From Warburgia ugandensis (Eukaryota > Streptophyta > Magnoliopsida > Canellales > Canellaceae): DNA of 64,000 nt. Of the stretch, positions 23,740-36,200 are shown one piece after another. Position 1 is the first letter of the stretch. Every line of letters starts with the position of its first letter. The notes below the pieces were generated by a model. That model was not told where the DNA came from. It searched no databases and was given only the letters and a program-made list of their open reading frames with translations. The position numbers and the translations under genes were made by a program. Location: NCBI GenBank assembly GCA_035236585.1, contig CP141132.1, positions 58,935,880 to 58,999,879 of the forward strand. The letters run 5' to 3'.

Positions 23740-25314
23740 CTCTCTCTCTCTCTCTCTCCGTGGTGTAGATGCTTTCATGGTTTCCTTGAATTTCTGTATA
23801 TTAGGTGTTTGATTTTATGCACCAATGAATGCAACATGATAGAAGAGCATACTGTTTTTGCATTCATTGACTGTTTCTGCAATGGAGCATTGGATGTCTC
23901 CTAATGAAAGCATATACGGCAATCGATTATTACCACTTGTTTTCTACTTGAACCTTGCAGATGAATATGGTGATGCATATCCAGTGTTATAGGAATTCTT
24001 TTCCTGATATAATAAAACAGTAAGATACAATAACACACAGTTTGGTTTCTATCCATCTGGTTTCCAAAAGCATTTGATTATATTCAAGTGTGTCAAGCTT
24101 GTGATTCAAAATCAGTTCGATGTTCCATGTGGTCATTATAATGGTCTCTAATTGGGTTAGTACAAGAGGACTAAAAGAAAGAAGAGACCCTTCAATGAGA
24201 AGTTCAACTGTTTGCAATCAATATCTTTCCGAAACAATCGATATTTAGATATTGAAGCTCCGCCGTCAATCATTTAAGGAGCTTTATCTCTTAGCATACA
24301 ATTGAACTATTCCTTTAAGAACTATCTCTTGCTCAATCTTTGTATGCTACATAATTAGTAAGATCAAGGTAAGAAGGAAGAACCCTCAGAAACAGAAACT
24401 GGCAAGTATCTATCTTAAGAAGGATGTACAAGATAAAAAACTTACAAGAGGTTCTCCATTGCAAAACTAAACAACAGCTCAACCAATTAAGTTGCCCTAC
24501 AGCAGAAAAGATAGTTTAACAATGTTTTATCAACATCTTTAGGCAAGCTTAGCTTGAAAGCTATTAATGGCGAACACTAAGCAAGAAAAGGATTAGGAGA
24601 GAGACCCATCTAAGACAGCACATTACATGAACTGAAGAATCAAATAAAATCATACAATAGAATACGTAAAAACCAAACTGGTGAGTACATTAGGAATTTA
24701 GGAAACAAGAAATAAATATCATTCCATATCTCTACCAAATCAAAAGGGAACTAGAATAAATTGTTTCTCCTAACATGTTGTAGAAAGAGACCATCAAATT
24801 CAATTTCAAACTAAAGTCTTTATGTTTGTCATCATTGATTGATCATCCATTAATCAGATAACCAAAATTTAAATTCTAATAGAAATTCAGCCTTGTTCTT
24901 TTTATTTCTTTTTTGTAAACAAGAATAAAGTCGCAAAGATAAGGATATATGGATTAGAATTTAAACAACAAGTTGAATTTAATGATATCGTAAACACCAT
25001 ATAAAGGAAACAACAACAAAAAGAAAGAGTTAAAGTAGTAGTGAAGAGGGAAAGTTCAAATAAGTAGGAGCTGACAAATAAAAGAAAGAGTTAAAGCACT
25101 AGTGACTTAAGAAACTTACATAAATAGGAGGTGACAAATATTAACAAATTTTGAAAGTCTAATTACCAGAACATCAAGAAAATGGATAAGACAATATATG
25201 AATAGAAAATTGAACAAGATATTCCTTTCCTTATTGTATTTTCACTTTCTTATCTTATGAAGAACTCCTACTAGAAAATAACCAAATTGACAATGTCTAC
25301 AACAGCTTGGCATG
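23740..25314. other. No gene recognised; one 61-bp tandem duplication
   Basis: AT-rich. Two adjacent similar units of about 61 bp start at 25023 and 25084 (gaaagagttaaag...ggaggtgacaaat). Otherwise nothing is supported. Confidence 0.4.
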
Positions 25315-26363
25315 TGTTAATTATTTTACTACAAGTGCACGAGCTATTGTAGTATAGCTGATGCAAGGATGGGTCGATCCCACGGGGACTCGACTTAAAA
25401 AGATAGAGTTTAAATAAAATTTAATTGTCTAAAAATCAAAGAACATAACATAAATAAACTAACAATAAAATAAAATTTCAGATTTATTTAAATGATGGAA
25501 ATTATAGAATTTTCAATTCCAAAAAGATAAAAAATTAAACTAAATAAATAGCTCTGGATTACACAGTCCATGGATAGGCAAAACAAAGATAAAATTGAAC
25601 TAGGATAAGAACATGACACATATGTAATTAAATTGGAGACACAAATGTAATTAAATTTAAAAGGAGAAGGTAAAAATGAAACTTCTCTACTTTTCTAGTT
25701 TTAACAGAAAGATAGAGAAACCAATGGAGAAGGAGGCCGGAGAAGACGATGCAGAGGGGGGAGCAGAGTGAGAGTGAAAGGGGGAAAAGCACGAGAAAGA
25801 AAGAGGTGGAAGATCAGCAAAGGCTAGCAGGTTTGGAAATGCCGGTTTCCAAAGAGAAATTGAGAGAGAAAAATCAAAGCAAGAAAGAGAGGAGGGAGAA
25901 GTGGGTGATTGACTGACTGTTGTGCAGATGCTAATGATGATGTAGAGAGAATGAGAATTCAAGAGAGATGGAGGGGGTGAACGGGTGTGGCAATGCAATC
26001 GCTAGTTGAGAGAGAGAGAGAGAGAATAGGAGTTGGGAAGGGAGAGTGATGAGGAGGTGCTTGGGGGTTGGTTCCCATTACTAGTCAGAACTGTAGAGAG
26101 GAGAAGAAGAGGGGAAACAGATGTTGGCACTAGGCAGTGCTGCGCAGCTGATCAGATGGAACAAGAGGGAGGAGGAGTTGTGGTAGAGATTGGAGAGTGG
26201 TGCTATGTTGCTTAATGGACTAAGGAAGAGGAAAGAAGAAGTCAGATCTGGCGGGCGGGAGGGTGAGCCGAGAAGAAGAGAGGAGAAAGTGAGGAGGACC
26301 CGTGCAATGTGATGTGAAGTAGAAGGGGGAAAAGAGGCATTAGCTTTGTCCCTTTTTCTAGTC

Positions 26364-26443
<80 letters not shown>

Positions 26444-26875
26444 GTGCCCACCAGCCTTCCAACCTTTGTTCTTCAAATTTCTTCCCTTTTTATAGATCTT
26501 TCAGAGGAGTTTGATTTTGATTCAAACTCTTCTTCTTCCTTATCCATCTATGTTTCCTAATGATTTGCAATTTTCTCTTTTTCCAAGAAGTTTCATCATC
26601 TTAATCTAATCCATCTAAGTTGATCTGGATCATCCAATTATGATTTGATTGATATGGAACACAAGACCAAATTGGGATAATCTAAACAGTTCATTACACC
26701 TTTGATTAGCTTTAATGATCATCTGACCATTAAATTTTGCAATTCAATGGTTGGTCAATTAGGGCTAAAATTCAAATTTTTTTTATATAAAATCTCAAAT
26801 TAAATAGTAGATAATCTAATTAGATGCTAGATTAGGGGTATTTTGGCCAAAATTGAATACTTAACACACGTTGCA
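25315..26875 (-). repeat. Probable 3' LTR of the pol-less element
   Basis: The low end (plus-strand TGTTAATTATTTTACTACAA followed by gtgcacgag and a gtcgatcccacggggact motif) is the standard Athila LTR end. The high end is placed just below the ctagggattagcaaaatgc block (minus strand) that usually precedes the LTR. It includes a purine-rich 25.7-26.45 kb stretch. Confidence 0.5.
26367..26441. repeat. (GA)n microsatellite
   Basis: About 37 uninterrupted GA units inside the LTR. A shorter GA run lies near 26008-26025. Confidence 0.96.
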
Positions 26876-28400
26876 ACTAGCATTTTGCTAATCCCTAGCA
26901 AAACATGCAAAAAACCAAATCACAGAATTCCAAAATTTTATTTTCAAGTCAATTCCACTTTTTCTCAAAGAATTGTCTTCAATAAACCATCAACTTTAGC
27001 ATACTAATAAAAATGAATGACGAATTCAAAACCCTACCCATATGCTAAAACAACTCCACTTAAGCATAGATCTCAAAGTGAGTGTGTGAGTGTATAGTCT
27101 ACATATAGAATAATCTTTATCTTTAAGTAGACTTCTAACTTTTGAACTCTATATGTTTTGACCTCAATCCTCACTAATGGACATACACTCAGAAATAAAA
27201 TCTCTCAAACTAAAGGGTTCAAATCATATATCTCTTTTAAATATGCGAGCAGAGTCAATAAAAGCAAATTTATCTTACATATATTCATGAAAGAATGGGA
27301 GTTACTAAAGAATTTAGTTTTGATCTCTTTAGAATGAATGTCATTACATCTGAATATTTAGAAATATCACTCTTTAAATCCTATCCATTCATATCTTCAT
27401 CAAGACTATATTTCTCTTAGAATCAATAGTTTTTTAATTGGGACAAAACGTAGGCTTAAGATAGGGTACCAAAGAAAGGATACAAAGGGTATTCAAAATT
27501 TCTTCAAAAAATAAGTAGAGGTCTTCTAAAGTTCATAATTCTTCTTTACTTATACTGAAGCAAATATTTCTTTTTCCACTTTTCTTTGCATTCTTCAAAC
27601 TTTCTTTTCAACACCTTTGAATCTCTTTAAAGAAAATTTATTTTCTTGATATTCACTTTTCTACTTTCATTACAACTAAGAAGTATTTTTTCATTTATCT
27701 ATATCTTATCTTTCAAAGAAAATGGGTAATGGATATACTATACTAGGTTAATATGGGTAAAGGTAATTTGGGTGAGAAAAGAAAGGGCTTATATAAAAGG
27801 CTCAAATTGGGTAACTAGTAGTAAAAAATACTTTTGGGTAGGCTTTATCTCTCTAGTTAACAACAAGGATGGCTTAAATTATTTTCTAGGTTTCCTATAA
27901 TCTATTAGATTCAATGAACTTTTAGAACTTTAAAGGTAATATTCTAATAATTCAAGTAATTGGCCAAATTTAAGAATTGATGAGATCAAATTTTCTTTAA
28001 GCATGCTAAAGAAAATTAGGAACATTTATAACCTCTAAAAAAGAATGAATAACTCTAAAACTAAGTTAGGTTATAGGTCTCCACTAAATTTTTTCAGGAT
28101 CTCTAAGTCATAACTAATTATCAATCTAGACTATGTATATGCCATTGCGTGTACAAATATGGGAATACTTTAGAAAGTGTGTAAAATGATGAATTAATCA
28201 TATTTAATTTTATTAATAAGCTAAAATTATATAGATTATACTTAAGAAAATTCAATTCTCATCATAGTGTAGGAATTGACCTAAAAATTTTCACAATTTT
28301 TTTAGCAATTTTTAAAATTAAGTGAAAAACTAAAAAAAAACTTGAATTTGCTAGAATTCTATATCCCCAACCTAAAAGAAACATTCTGCTCAATGTTTAA
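26876..28400 (-). mobile_element. 3' non-coding region shared with the 54.9-56.9 kb element
   Basis: Recognisable blocks match the second Athila-like element in the same order: gggtaatggatata (27725 vs 55854), gggacaaaacgtaggcttaa (27439) vs ggacaaaacatgaggctta (55588), and a cattgag-type block before gag (28380-28410) vs 56545-56570. No open frame longer than noise; an env-like gene is not recognisable. Confidence 0.6.
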
Positions 28401-28602
28401 AAATTAGGATGATGATAATGCATTGAGAAATGTAAAAAATGGGAGATGTAGATTTTTTTTTTTTGTTTGAAAAAAACTAAGGTAGATAATTACAAATGAA
28501 AAAATTTTAGAGGAAAAAAATTTATAGAGTTCAAAGCTTACTTGGGTTCCATACAAAATGAGCTTGACATGCCTCTGAAAAGGAATAGTGAATGAATTTA
28601 TC

Positions 28603-29510
28603 TTACAATTTTGAATTTTGAATTTTATCATAAGGCAAGATAAATATATCTTCAAGCTGCTTCTCATAATTAGAGATAATTGTGGGAGCTTGATGCAGCC
28701 TTTGTAGAAATGGAACAAGGACGTCATATGGCTTAGTGGGTGGGACATTTTCTTGATCAATAAATTTATCTCTTTTTCTAATAGGTTTCGGTACTATCTC
28801 AACCTTTTTAGGACCATATTTCTCAATTATTTTATCACTATGAAGAATGGTAACTGCCTTTATTTGTTCCATATTTACAACTAAAGAATTACTCTCACCT
28901 ACCACATCCATATCATTAAGGTTTTCATTTGGTGGAATAGGGCATTGCACTTTATCAATGGTCTACAACATTTGAGACATCATGTCCTTTAATTCAGTCA
29001 TGGAATCTGTGTTCTCTTTTAATTGGGCTCTAATTAGAGCAATTTTCTTCTCCTGGCATTGCATGGATTGATGAAAGTTATCCTTCACTTTTCTCTTAGG
29101 TAGAGGAAGGTAAGGTCCAAGAACAAGTGGTCCTCATTTTTGGTGATAGGGTTGGTATTGGGCCTTATATGAGACATTAGCATTATATTCATTTCTTTAA
29201 TTGACAATAGGATGATTACTGCAATTGGGATTATATGTCTCTGAAGATGGGGAAAAATATTGCTCATAAGAAGGTGTTGTTTTATAACATGCATCTTGAA
29301 ATGCAGGAGTAATGGGACATTCCTGAGTGAGATGTATATTACTTTCACAAATATCACATACCTGTTCGACTTTCTTAGAGGAAAATTTTCATCTTTCTAT
29401 AGCCTCAACTGTTCTATCTAGGGATGCTATTTTAATATCATCTCTTTTAGTCATAGTATGTATTCCTCCCCTAATGGATGTGGTGGTAGACTTAAGCTTG
29501 TTTGGGTAAC
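28603..29510 (-). pseudogene. Athila-like gag, C-terminal half with zinc knuckle
   Basis: Minus strand CDICESNIHLTQEC at 29317-29358 is an exact CX2CX4HX4C knuckle, which binds RNA during particle assembly. It is followed by an asparagine/tyrosine-rich linker, QLKENTDSMTELKDMMSQML (about 28960-29020) and the open frame 28603-28950, ending with KPYDVLVPFLQRLHQ, the usual gag-protease spacer. Stops occur near 29200 and between segments. Confidence 0.8.
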
Positions 29511-29519
29511 CTACTTTTT

Positions 29520-30068
29520 TTTAATCAGCCCAAGTTTGTGCACTCTCTACCAGCCATTCTAAATACTCTTGGGCCTCTTCAGTTTGTATTTTTAAGAAAT
29601 TGCCATTGCACATCATTTCAACAAATTGGCGCATATCAAATTTAATCCTTCATAAAAGAAGCTAATAATATGTCAAAGTTCATAACTATGATGTGGATAA
29701 GGTAACAATAATTCCTTGAATCTTTTCCATCATTGATAGAAAGTTTCTTTATCTGTCTGAGTAAAATTCATTATATTTTGGTAGAGAGCAGTTGTCTTAT
29801 GTATATGAAAGAACTTATTCAAGAGCTTCCTAGTCATTTCTTGCCATGTTCGTATGGAACCTGCTGGTAGTGAATGAAACCACATCTTAGCTTTTTCCTT
29901 TAAAGAAAAAGAAAATAGTTTGAGTCTTATTATGTCTAATTCAATGTTTTGTATATATTGAGTCATGCACACTTCATCAAATTCTTTTAAATGCAGGTAA
30001 AGACTCTTACTATACAACTCATAAAATCTAGGAAGTAATTGAATCACTCCCACCCTTAATTTGATCAA
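29520..30068 (-). pseudogene. Athila-like gag, capsid part
   Basis: The open frame 29730-30068 gives VIQLLPRFYELYSKSLYLHL, KEFDEVCMT, IIRLKLFSFSLKEKAKMWFH, SLPAGSIRTWQEMTRKLLNK and FFHIHKT, the standard retrotransposon gag capsid order (pfam Retrotrans_gag type). Below 29730 the frame is broken but ELCHIISFFYEGL-like text continues to about 29640. Confidence 0.88.
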
Positions 30069-30450
30069 ACTAGCATTTAGAGGTAAAAGTATACGTGGAA
30101 GTGTGTTGGTATAGTTAGGTTATAAATAGTCTCTTAGTGTTTTCCTTCGAGGATCTTGGTTATGCTAATTATCCTCGTGTGTTCTAAGTTGGTCCCTTCT
30201 CCTATTTGCATGTGGTTGAGAATGATTCCTCTATGAATATATATTACCATTAAATAGAGGTATGAGTATCATTAGCATTAAAGAGTGAATTGCTCATTCA
30301 TGAGGAAACATCATCATTATCCATGATGAAAGGTGGTTTATCATCATTAAAGAGGGGATTGTTTCTTCATGGGAAAATATCTTCTCTATTAATGCTGGGT
30401 ATTGATTACCCTTTTGATTAGTGTGTGGATTTGTCATTGAATGTAGCTAA

Positions 30451-30547
<97 letters not shown>

Positions 30548-31500
30548 GGCTTTTTGTGTTTTTTTTTAAAGAGGGAAAACTAACCTATATGACGCAACTA
30601 AATTTCTAAAATGATGCACAAACAAAAGGCACAATCAAATTATCCTTGAGGCTAATAAGCAGTAATATTTTGATTTTCTTTAAGTTGTGGAATGATGCTT
30701 TAAGATTAGCCTAATCTAACTCTCCTCCTCTCTTTCAGATTTGACTACTACTTACCAGTTAGGTTTTGTTCTAAGGTGCTTAATACAATCATCATGTCAG
30801 AAGGTGTTTAGATCTCAACAGATGCCAACGAAAGGCATGGAAAAATTACTTGGATTTTAAGACACCGACTATAACCATAGTGCTCAGAAGCCACTAGAGT
30901 GACAATAGATAGCGTCTTATTAAGAGGGTCCTACGAGCATTTGATGGCTTCTATAGGTTTCTTCTTATTAATTTTAAATTAATTTGAAAGGTAAGGTTGC
31001 GCGCTTGTAGTGATTATCCTAAGTGGGCCAATATATGGTGATTAAATGTACCCTTAATCTTGTAGGGTCGGGTGCAGTTACTAATTAATTTTCACACTCC
31101 ATGGCAGTTCGATCAACATATAAATCACCTTAAAGCAATGAACTTTCCCTAAGAATGCAATTAAAAATAATAAACGAATGCAAAATCTTAAAAATGCAGC
31201 AATTATCAAAGATGCTTTCTATATCCAATTACACTATCAAATAATGCAAAATTATTCCAAATGCAACTATACTAAGAAAATAAAAGGAGTGAAGGAAACT
31301 TATAGTGGGGTTTTTGATAAAGATCAAGTATGGGCTACCTTATCCCACACTTGCCCTGTTTTAATACAACCCTTTTAAAATTGAAATTAAAATTGCAAGT
31401 TACAACCCTTAGGTTATATTGTTGCCAAACAGAAGTGGATGCTTTCTTGAGAAGAAAATGAATAGGAAAACCATTTCTAGTATCATTCATTAAAGAACAT
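30069..31500 (-). other. 5' leader region of the pol-less element
   Basis: No coding motifs. It contains a long CT microsatellite. I looked for a tRNA primer site and an LTR end and did not find either. Confidence 0.35.
30455..30542. repeat. (CT)n microsatellite
   Basis: About 44 uninterrupted CT units. Confidence 0.97.
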
Positions 31501-32056
31501 AAAAATTTAACAAGACTAAAGCAAGTCTCATTTCATTTTTGTTAATTCATACACTGTCACATTTGATCATACAACAAAATTACAATTCTTTTAGCCAAGT
31601 TCTCCCCAAAAACCTTTCATCCCTCCCAAACTACGCACTCAAAACAAGGAGAACTATCATCCCCAACAAAATAAAATGAAGGTAAACAAATCAGAATCCC
31701 CCTTCTCCCTAACACTTCCCCTCGACCTACCATCTTCTGACATCACTTTCTCTATTTCTTTTTGTCAAATGCATGAATACCTTTTGCATCTCTTCTCATT
31801 AAATTTCTTCATCATCCATGATTTCTACTAGCACCTCATCTACCCACAAAAAACTCCCACAATCATCCTTCGCCTAGATAACAAACAACAAAGTAGGTAA
31901 AATTTTATTAATCACATAAAAAATAACACAAAATGGTTGAACTAACCTCACATACCTGCTTCCACCTTCGACATTTGGAGAAAGATCAACATGTGTTTGC
32001 AAACATCCCTGTATCATAGATCACAAGCTATTCACGTGAACATAGGCAATAGTGGT

Positions 32057-32061
32057 GAGGA
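32057..32061. repeat. Target-site duplication GAGGA, left
   Basis: Identical to 35329-35333 and directly abuts the TG terminus. Confidence 0.88.
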
Positions 32062-32929
32062 TGTAACCACCCTAATTTTAAGCCTTAATTTAAGTAAAAT
32101 TTGGAGTTCTAGAAAATGAAATTCTTATAAACATCAAATAAAGTGTTGAAACCTTGATATTTGGATGGCACTCGAAAAGACGATCTCAACAACACTAAGT
32201 TTGCTTAAATTGGAGTCTGAATGAATAAATTGTGACTTTTCTAACAAAAGGTATTTTTTTAATTTCACCATATAGGTTCCACTTGTAGAAATTGAGGTCC
32301 AACAATACAGGGACATCAAAAAACCACAATGAGGAATAGTCACACCTTTTTTACTGAAATCATGATCTTCATAATTGTAAAAACACCACAATTAAACATT
32401 TTAAATAAAATAAAAAGAAATAATTTAAACATTTAAAGGAGGGGCTAGAATTGATACTGGCACCCCTCTCACTTAAACCAAAAGAATAGATCGAATGGTC
32501 TGTTCCAAAACCCGATGGAGAGAGAAACCGGAAGATAGAAGAAGAAAGAAAATGGGGAAGAAGGCTCTGCTCACCTGAAAACCCAGATTGCATCAGAGAA
32601 GAGGGAAGAGATTTATAGTCATCCGAAAAATTAAGTTCGCCGGTGACAACGGTGGCTCCGAATGGAGATCCAACTGTTCAATCAAGCCTCCATGAGCTAA
32701 GGAACAAAAACCCTCTGATTCCACCACCATTAGAGGAGGAACGATGCTGTTTCTCGCACAGAGGTTAGTCCTTGCATGATTTCTCCATTTCTTTGTTTGA
32801 TTTGTCTGTTGAATAGGAAAAACTAGGTTTTTCAGATAGGGCTTAACTGATTTACACCAAAACAAGATTAGAACCGTCTATCTTGTTTGTATTTAACAAT
32901 AGAGACCGAACAGTACCCTTGATGATCCT

Positions 32930-33295
32930 GTCTGAGGTTTTGATCATCCAATTGGAGCTCAGACAGAGATGATCCAAATTCTGAACCAATTCACGGATGA
33001 TCCAGCCATCGATCTCATCCATGTTTAGTGGACAGAGATTAAGAGGAGCATTGATCAACTTATCTAAGGTTCTAATCATCTAATTGGAGCTCGAACAGGG
33101 TTGATCTGACTCCTGAATCCGGAACCACAAATGATCCAACCATTGATCTTGTCCATGATTAGTGGATAGAGATTGACAGTAGCTTAGATTGCTCATCTGA
33201 GACCAGATATGGATGATCTGAACCCTGAATCAATCCACAGGTGGGATCCAACTGTCGATCTCGTCCATGTTTAGTGGACAGAGATTTACATGAAC
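32930..33295. repeat. Degenerate tandem repeat inside the solo LTR
   Basis: Three related units begin at 32998, 33132 and 33245 (gatccaac.g.cgatctcgtc, then a gtttagtggacagagatt block), spaced about 134 and 113 bp; a partial unit precedes them. Confidence 0.75.
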
Positions 33296-34921
33296 TTACA
33301 TCACCTATCTGACATATTCAAACTGTTGAATTATCTATAAAAGATAGATCTGACCACTTTCAACTAATGTTAGCTGTCAGATAATCTCTAAAAGGTTGAT
33401 CCAACCATTTAATTTGATGGTACACTCTTCCTAGACAATTATTTATGAAACAAGACCTTAATACTATCTTTAGAATCATTAAAAGATAGATGAGGAGCAG
33501 GATCATACCACTTTCGATCGTTAGATCATAATTAAGCCTAAATATCTATGTGTATATGAATGTATTAAAAATAGAATTTTTATGTGCTATATATATTGAA
33601 CCACACATGGTCAATAGTGAAAAGAGGACGATCAAAGTTAGTGGAATTGATTGAGCATTCATTATGAGGTAGGTAAAAATTTAAGAACACATCTTTAAAT
33701 TGTACGATTCATGTTTTAAACATGATCTTATTTCATATGAAGAACATTATATCATTTAAATTGCACATTATATATAATATGTGCAAATGGATATGCTTTA
33801 GTTGTTAATGAAGGCAATGAATTAATTAGGATACTATAATGATTTCATGTTTGTAATTCATGCTAATTATATGATCATTATTTGAAAAGCATGATCTAAC
33901 CTTGTACGATCTTACTTGTTTGTTTGTGAAAATTACAATTATGGTACAAAGGCACCATTTCATTATCTATGATGTGTGATTTTGATTTGAAATTTACATC
34001 CTTGGTGGATGATCACCCATTACGTGAGGATGTCATTATTGTTATGAAAATTTTATATATGTATATGAATAGGCAAATTGCTTGTTATTATTATTATTTT
34101 ACATTCGGGCATGGAGGCCTGAGAGTTTTGTTTTCGATAGGCATAGGACTAGGGATGCTACACTAGGAGAGTATGAGGGTTGGCCACCAGCTCACCTGAA
34201 ACTGATGATATAAGTGTGATACCATGACAATAGCAAGGCTAAAAGTCGAGTAGGGCAATTATGGGAAGGCCCTACTATGAAAGTCTTGTCTCCCCACATG
34301 GACACTAACACATTATTTTCCACTATGGTATTAGCGGATTACCTATGTAGCCATCTAAGCATGCTGTTATTGAATGGGGCTGCAATGCATAGTAGTCCTT
34401 GTATTTTGTACACTATGGTGCTGATGTGATGGCATGATGAGATGCCTTATGTGATGTGACATGATGAGATGCCTGGTATGAGGGATATGGATATTATGTG
34501 GAGATATACTAACAAAGGCTGAAGGATTATGGTCATCGTATGGTGAGGGGTATGAATATGAGACCCAGTGTAGTCTAGGAATGGATATTATGAGACTATT
34601 ATTGATTACTTTCATAATTTTGTATGACTTTTAAAATTTTCAATATGTATGATATAAATACTTTCATATAAGTTTTCACATGGGTAACTTAAAGGGTAGA
34701 CTTACTACAGAAAGTATGGTTCACGAAATTGCATTATCTCATCTAAATGTGAGATGATAAATATGGACATTTGGATTTTCCATGGATTATTGGATTACAA
34801 ATCATGTTTTAATTCCATTCAAAATGAGTATTATGGAAATGGATATTCTGATTATGGTGGAATTATTAATTCATATTTAAATTTCATATGCTTCTTAAAT
34901 CCCCTACCAAGCATAGCTTGT

Positions 34922-34959
34922 TGAGATATTGTAAATGTTTTTATGTTTACAATATCTCA
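34922..34959. repeat. Conserved hairpin in the solo LTR
   Basis: Perfect 14-bp arms tgagatattgtaaa (34922-34935) and tttacaatatctca (34946-34959) with a 10-bp loop. The related element keeps it at 61701-61738 with one missing base in an arm. Confidence 0.85.
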
Positions 34960-35328
34960 TATACAAATAGATAGGAGAAGATGGACACAATGCAGGGGAT
35001 CTAGCAACCATACTTTATACTTAGGTATACACTTTATTAAAGTTTTTGTATTGTGTTGTTAGTTATTTGGATTGTGAACTTTAGACATTTCATATAATGA
35101 TTGTAAGAGTTGTATAAGTGAACCACTGGATGGGTCTTGTTTTCAAGAAATGCGTAGTTATTATATATATATATATATATGTATGCTATGAGCATGAAAG
35201 TGACATCTGGGAATTTGAAAAATGAATTTCAAAGAAAACATTTTATGCTATTTTGGGATTTAAAATTTTGGCATGCCACCTTTTGAAAATAAACCTGAAA
35301 AAGTGTTTTAAAAACCTGCGGTGTCACA

Positions 35329-35333
35329 GAGGA
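35329..35333. repeat. Target-site duplication GAGGA, right
   Basis: Matches 32057-32061. Confidence 0.88.
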
Positions 35334-35620
35334 GAACCGCAATGGATACTGGTGGAGTAAATCATTAGATGGAAGTAAAAAAATCTTATCAAACTATGTT
35401 GATTTTGGGAGAAGGACTGTCGAATTGGCATGAAGCATAGGTTGAAGACAAAGCCCTAGCTTTGTGGTTTGGGGATTTTTGTTTTATTCAATCATCTTCT
35501 ACCCTAATAATGAATAGGGATGCCAAATTCTAAAAATACCCTTGTGCATTTTCCCATTAATAATTTTATTTCTTTTTTCAACAAAAAAGAAACTAAATGG
35601 GTGGGCCCAAAAAGGTTAGA

Positions 35621-35734
35621 AAAATAATAAACTATATAAAGTGGGGCCCATCATAGTTGAAGTCAATGTCCCTACTGAAAATAATAAACTATATAAAATG
35701 AGGGCCATCATAGTTGAAGTCAATGTCCTTACTA
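35621..35734. repeat. 57-bp tandem duplication
   Basis: Two units start at 35621 and 35678 (aaaataataaactatataaa...catagttgaagtcaatgtcc) with only a few differences. Confidence 0.9.
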
Positions 35735-36029
35735 GCAGCTACCATATTAATGAATAATTGGGAGTTTAAAGTGGAAAGGTAGAAAAGGGGTGCAATGGTT
35801 CAGAATATAATAGTTGAGGGGGTCTGACTATACTTTTCTCTTTTGTGGAAGATTTTTTCTATTCATGGTAAGAGTAGAAGCTCCAAGTGTCCTAAGTAGA
35901 CACTGTATAGAGCATTCTTTTGAAAGATCTGAATAGTTTATCATGTACACTGTAAAGAAATAAGGTAAACTACAAGAAATCATTGCATTTGGACAATCGT
36001 ATTATCTTGAGTTGTTAAAAAAATATATA

Positions 36030-36200
36030 AAAAGGAATGGTCTTGATAGGGTAAAAACATTCAATGATCATGAAATTTGATTTCTACCCTATCTAAGCAA
36101 TTTTGAAACATAATGACAATGATTGAGAAAACCATAAAGAATGGCTTAGATCTATAAAACATAATGACCATGATGGAAAAAAGGCAATCTCTACTCCTTA
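36030..36200 (+). repeat. Dispersed repeat, copy 1
   Basis: Contains ctatctaagcaattttgaaa, catgatgg and a aaaggcaatctctact ending. It resembles 43120-43385 in order and wording. The family is unknown. Confidence 0.5.

Larger units (their letters stand above)
25315..31500 (-). mobile_element. Athila-like Gypsy element with gag but no pol
   Basis: On the minus strand: a 5' untranslated part (about 31.5-30.1 kb), gag (30068 to about 28600), then directly the non-coding 3' region and the LTR ending at 25315. No protease, reverse transcriptase, RNase H or integrase text lies between gag and the 3' region. The 5' LTR and PBS were not found, so the upper limit is approximate. Confidence 0.65.
32062..35328 (+). 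mobile_element. Solo LTR of a long-LTR retrotransposon
   Basis: 3267 bp starting TGTAACCACCC and ending GCGGTGTCACA, flanked by a perfect GAGGA duplication. No gag/pol text lies inside, so the simplest reading is a solo LTR left by recombination. It shares several ordered blocks with 57277-62161: the start, a caacacactaagt-like block near 32190, a gggatgctac...gttggccacc block near 34150, gggcaattatgggaaggcc (34254), catgatgagatgcc units (34434, 34461), and cccctaccaagcatagcttg at 34902. Orientation is assigned plus from the TGTAAC..TCACA termini and the late conserved blocks. Parent lineage unknown, likely Gypsy. Confidence 0.85.

Noticed and set aside
30960-31500. Suspected 5' LTR and primer site of the pol-less Athila-like element
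   Set aside because: No primer-binding motif and no copy of the 25315 LTR end were found there.
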